Below are positions 61,291-64,000 of a stretch of 64,000 nt of DNA, in pieces. Position numbers and translations under genes: made by a program. How positions within the stretch are numbered: position 1 is the first letter of the stretch; every line of letters begins with the position of its first letter. The notes under the pieces are model-generated. The model did no database searches. It had not been told where the DNA came from and saw only the letters and a list, made by a program, of their open reading frames with translations. Location of the stretch: the NCBI GenBank assembly GCA_020726505.1, contig JAHLEZ010000014.1:124001-188000 (forward strand). The letters are read 5' to 3'. Source of the stretch: Leptodontidium sp. MPI-SDFR-AT-0119 (lineage: Eukaryota; Ascomycota; Leotiomycetes; Helotiales; Leptodontidiaceae).

Positions 61291-61535
61291 CAGAAAAGAG
61301 GCGCTATTTAAATAGAGACTTATTAGAACGCTACACTTCTTGACTTTAGTAAATAGAAAATCAAAGTACTAGCTTTTAAGCTGCTTATAAGCTAGTCCTC
61401 ATAAGTCAATCAGTTGTCGTTTTGCTGTAAGCCAATCAGCTGAAGTTTTGACTCAGCTGATTAGCTGACTGGCTGACTTATTGGATGCCCTGCTGGCGAC
61501 AAGGCTGCGCGCCTACGCTTCCGCCCTGGCTCCAT

Positions 61536-62026
61536 AGCTCAGCAAAAAAGAGCGAAGACTAATTTCGTTGGGATTTAAATACGAGTGACAGAGAGTCGAC
61601 TCTCAATCGATGTGTATTTTGTGTTGCCAACACATGTGGAGGAAGGCGCGGGGGATTTGCTCTTTATTCCATGTAATGGTACAGTTTGGGCCACCCACCC
61701 ACTTGTGGCATTCTCCGTGTTGGGCGGACGTGGGCCTGGGTCGCATTGTGTTTCATTGGACGAGCGCAGAATATTTTCGTTGCCTTACCAGCTGCACTGC
61801 GCAGTCTGCACAGCCTTAATCAGCTTTGCCTCTAGTACTCCCTTACTGTAGCCACTGAACATCGTTCCTAAACTGAATGTCTCCTGGCTATCGGATCATT
61901 GATGGGAAGGGCGTGCAAGGCTAGCTTGGACATTACTCGAGTACGGAGGACCCGGCCAGAAGTCTTGCAACTGGCAGGGATGGGCGCGGCCGCCTCTGAC
62001 GCCACATAGGCCTGCCACGACCTCAT
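61536..62026. other. 5' flank of the Clr5/ankyrin gene; no supported gene
   Basis: This is the upstream region of the - strand gene and of the + strand kinase relic. Two overlapping + frames (61,585-61,851 and 61,610-61,819) exist without recognisable domains; I treat them as unsupported. Confidence 0.45.
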
Positions 62027-62973
62027 ATGAAAGTCGATTTGCTTAAGGCACAAACCTATGCGACGTCTCGTCCAACTCTAGTCGCGCCTGATGAGCAGCT
62101 TCAGCGGTCCAGCTTTGCTGATCATGAGCTGTCTCTAGAGAAGGCGACGATAAAGTCGACCAAAAAACGGTACCGCACCCCGGAACCTACGGCGAATAAG
62201 GAGATGCAATCTGTAGAGGCGTATAAAACCAGCGCCATACGAGGCTTTGTATTCAGAATGGAATCGCCATGGGATTGGTATTGAGAGGTCCTCCAGCTTG
62301 ACCGGAATGGCTCCATCACGGGGGCAGAACGAAAAGCGCCGCAGTCTGGTCTTGGTGCTATTAAAGTGTTTCCCTCAACCGCCGCTGAGAAGACACTTGA
62401 AAGGCACCAACTCCCCGTACTTGGCGCCTTTACTACCGATAAATCCCTCTACATTATCCTCGAACACTCGCCGATCTCTCTTGAGCAAATCGTTCAAGGG
62501 GCTATATATCCCACGGAGTGGCAGCTCGCAGCTATCCTAAAATAAGTACTATTGTTCCCGTACCGTGCTACACTCGCTGACATAGGGCACTCAAGATCCT
62601 TTGCGCTTTAGTATATCTCGAACGTGAGAAATTTGAACATGGGTCTCTTAACCGCTCGAATATCCTTCTTAGTTCCCAGGGCAGTATTAAAATTGGTTAG
62701 TCGGCAATCGATCTGGGAGCTTCGCTGCTGACAAAACCAGCAAACCAACAATGCTGTAAAACCGTTAATGGGACGGGCGAGCCTCGAGATGTGAGAGCCC
62801 TTGGTCTAATTACGATGGAGTTAATGCAAAAATATACCAAGGACGACGGAGCGATTGACGTAGATAATCTACATCGCTGGCCTTCTGATTGCGATGCCGT
62901 CGCCTTCCTTTCCGAGACGATATCGGCCGCATCTGCACACGAACTACAGAATGTACGTAGTTCTCCTTCGTGA
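62027..62973 (+). pseudogene. protein-kinase-like protein relic
   Basis: One + strand frame can be followed from about 62,027 to 62,973 across several stops (TGA 62,282-62,284, TAA at about 62,542, TAG near 62,697). An initial charged stretch leads to a LGAIKVFPSTAAEKTLERHQLP segment and SLYIILEHSPISLEQIV, which looks like the N-lobe to hinge region of a degenerate kinase fold. EHGSLNRSNILLSSQGSIKIG matches the catalytic-loop region (H-G-x-L-N-x-x-N-I-L). ASL, then PRDVRALGLITMELMQKY, matches the helix F region with the invariant-type Asp. The canonical HRD is replaced by EHGSL, as in fungal kinase-like families of uncertain activity. Frames and stops show it is a pseudogene. Confidence 0.6.
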
Positions 62974-63326
62974 CTAATGGAAGGCTAACCTGCAAAGCAT
63001 GCATTATTAAGACGTCGTACCCAGGAAGAAGATCTTCAGGGATTGATCTTTTCAGCTGAAGTCTCAGCACCGAGAGATTATTCCTGTCACCTTCCCGGCT
63101 GAGGAGCAGAGATGCAACCAGGTGAAAGTGTGCCTAAACTACAGGGCCTGCTAGACCGAACTTAAAATAAGTTTGCAGGGGTCCGGAAGCAAAAGTCGGC
63201 GGGCGCAGCGGAATCGCAGGGCGCCTGGCAGGGCGCCTGGCAGGGCCGATCCCAACGGGGGTAGTGTCGGACTGGCCGAATGACGTCCAAGGGTTCTCTG
63301 TTGGCCGAGTCTTACTAAGAGTGCTA
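62974..63326. other. intergenic, no gene seen
   Basis: Normal composition. It includes a short tandem duplication GGGCGCCTGGCA at about 63,219-63,244. Confidence 0.5.
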
Positions 63327-63602
63327 CTCTCCCCCCCCTGGCTTGAATGTTAAATGTGAAGAAAACTGGACCGCGTGTGGGTAGTTTCTAGGGGTGTTTA
63401 TCCAATAACTATACTGTTTTTGAGCCTTAGCCAGGGTTTTGAAGCTCTCTCGAACCTTCTACAGCCACCCTTGCTTTTACAACAGGCCAATTTTTGGCTC
63501 GTGCTTCGAGATAGACAAGGACCTCTGGCCACTCACACTTTGAATATCAAGCCTCTGGCCCGCAAAAGTTGACATTTAACATTCAAGCCAGGGGGGGGAG
63601 AG
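63327..63602. mobile_element. 276-bp MITE with perfect 31-bp terminal inverted repeats and TA target duplication
   Basis: The left end, 63,327-63,357 (CTCT, eight C, then TGGCTTGAATG), is the exact complement of the right end, 63,572-63,602. It is flanked by TA at 63,325-63,326 and 63,603-63,604, the Tc1/mariner (pogo/Fot-type) signature. It has no coding capacity for a transposase (one shadow frame at 63,375-63,572) and no sign of RIP. Confidence 0.93.
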
Positions 63603-63604
63603 TA

Positions 63605-63777
63605 ATACAGCACGACCCCCTGCTACTTCGGCGACGACTGTTTTTCCGCGGGCGGTGACTTGAAATGTCAGCGGTTAAGCAATAAGGAAAACGCGTACTT
63701 CTTTTAACGCGTACAATTATACGGCATCGTGATTTGAAAAATCATCCTTATAACACATATCCACGGATTCCACTTGA
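63605..63777. other. short non-coding spacer
   Basis: Normal composition; no gene or repeat end other than those flanking it. Confidence 0.4.
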
Positions 63778-64000
63778 TGTTACGATAGCACGTGAATAAG
63801 TGACGACTTGCCGGTGAATAGGCGTACAGGGGAATAGCTGGAGGACAGAGAACAAGGAAAAGCGACTGCGCTAGTCCCGATTAAGAAGACTAGCTAGCCC
63901 TGCGCCACCTCCTGTATTTATACTCGAGCTCCCTCTTACAGACAGCTCTCCTCTGCTCTTCGTCTTTTCTTCTAAATACCAGGCGTAGCCTTGGGTCCAA
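63778..64000 (+). repeat. LTR, start of a solo LTR or element, cut by the window end
   Basis: It begins TGTTACGATAG and shares with the 40,763/54,241 solo LTR the TACTCGAGC-CCTC box, the AGCTCTCCT-CTTCGTCTTTTCTTCT tract and the GCGTAGC segment near its end. It is less mutated than that copy. The element, if any, continues beyond 64,000. Confidence 0.7.

Larger units (their letters stand above)
58222..61492 (+). mobile_element. hAT transposon (about 2.99 kb plus solo LTR) inserted in the Clr5/ankyrin gene
   Basis: Terminal inverted repeats read CAGAGCATCCAATAAGTCAG at the left and, complemented, CAGGGCATCCAATAAGTCAG at the right. The 8-bp duplication CTGGCGAC is at 58,214-58,221 and 61,493-61,500. 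Subterminal AAGCCAGTCA/AGTCAGC words recur inside both ends (to about 58,345 and from about 61,375), as in other hAT elements, where they bind transposase. Without the 280-bp solo LTR and its ATAA duplication the element is about 2,987 bp. It is RIP-mutated and dead. Confidence 0.95.
54849..61535 (-). pseudogene. Clr5-domain ankyrin-repeat protein, split by a hAT transposon and carrying RIP stops
   Basis: Model on the - strand: exon 1 is 61,535-61,501 joined to 58,221-58,105, exon 2 is 58,033-57,825 and exon 3 is 57,757-54,849. It totals 3,270 bp, 1,089 codons plus stop, in one frame when the hAT and one target copy are removed. The ATG is at 61,533-61,535. Residues about 14-66 form a Clr5 domain (DWEAQREILQNLY; QYDLQFTKWGFRKN), a helix-turn-helix-like module common at the N-terminus of fungal ankyrin proteins. 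From about residue 360 to the end there are roughly twenty ankyrin repeats (GADVNAPA, TALQ.A, LL..GAD). Such proteins are thought to act in protein-protein or chromatin contexts; the exact role is unknown. Five in-frame stops (57,602, 57,536, 57,269, 57,254, 57,059) sit where CAG or CAA would be expected. The last 650 codons are open. Confidence 0.88.

Overview
The window looks like a repeat-dense part of a filamentous ascomycete (Pezizomycotina) genome. Three things point there: short introns with GTAAGT/GTGAGT donors and CTAAC branch points, a Clr5-plus-ankyrin gene architecture typical of these fungi, and heavy repeat-induced point mutation (RIP). RIP shows as C-to-T change in CpA contexts, so retrotransposon reading frames are full of TAA/TAG and the DNA is TA-rich. 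There is no bacterial-type gene organisation, rRNA, tRNA or CRISPR array that I can see.

Layout. 1-5.7 kb is near-normal composition with gene relics: a membrane-protein fragment, an acidic protein fragment, the C-terminal end of a glutamate decarboxylase, and an F-box/LRR-like fragment. 5.7-8.3 kb is RIP-degraded DNA without a recognisable domain. 8,344-32,642 is one 12.15-kb Ty3/Gypsy element (Gypsy-3, + strand) split by a second copy of itself in the opposite orientation (19,092-31,239). Each copy has 281-bp LTRs and its own 4-bp target duplication. 33,023-40,743 is another Gypsy element (Gypsy-1, 249-bp LTRs) with an almost unmutated foreign solo LTR in its leader. 40,763-54,241 is a stack of insertions: a 302-bp solo LTR split by a roughly 1.08-kb hAT-like element, itself split by Gypsy-2 (369-bp LTRs), itself split by a Ty1/Copia element on the - strand (185-bp LTRs) that contains a GC-normal 0.5-kb island. 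54.8-61.5 kb is a - strand Clr5/ankyrin gene disrupted near its start codon by a roughly 3-kb hAT transposon (58,222-61,492), which carries its own solo LTR. 62.0-63.0 kb is a protein-kinase-like pseudogene. A 276-bp MITE and an LTR cut by the window end close the window.

The transposon boundaries are the best supported calls. Almost every element could be closed by matching termini plus a target-site duplication (ATAC, TTAG, ATAA, GAAAA, AAACC, GCTAG, GTAAT, CGTGAATG, CTGGCGAC, TA). No intact, clearly expressed gene was found. The longest open frame, 650 codons at 54,849-56,801, is the distal part of the broken Clr5/ankyrin gene. With the hAT and two introns removed, that gene closes exactly into a 1,089-residue frame interrupted by five CAG/CAA-to-TAG/TAA stops.

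The least ordinary observations are two non-pol cargo regions in LTR elements. One is about 3.1 kb between two polypurine tracts in both Gypsy-3 copies. The other is an antisense, intron-containing, comparatively stop-poor reading frame in the Copia element.
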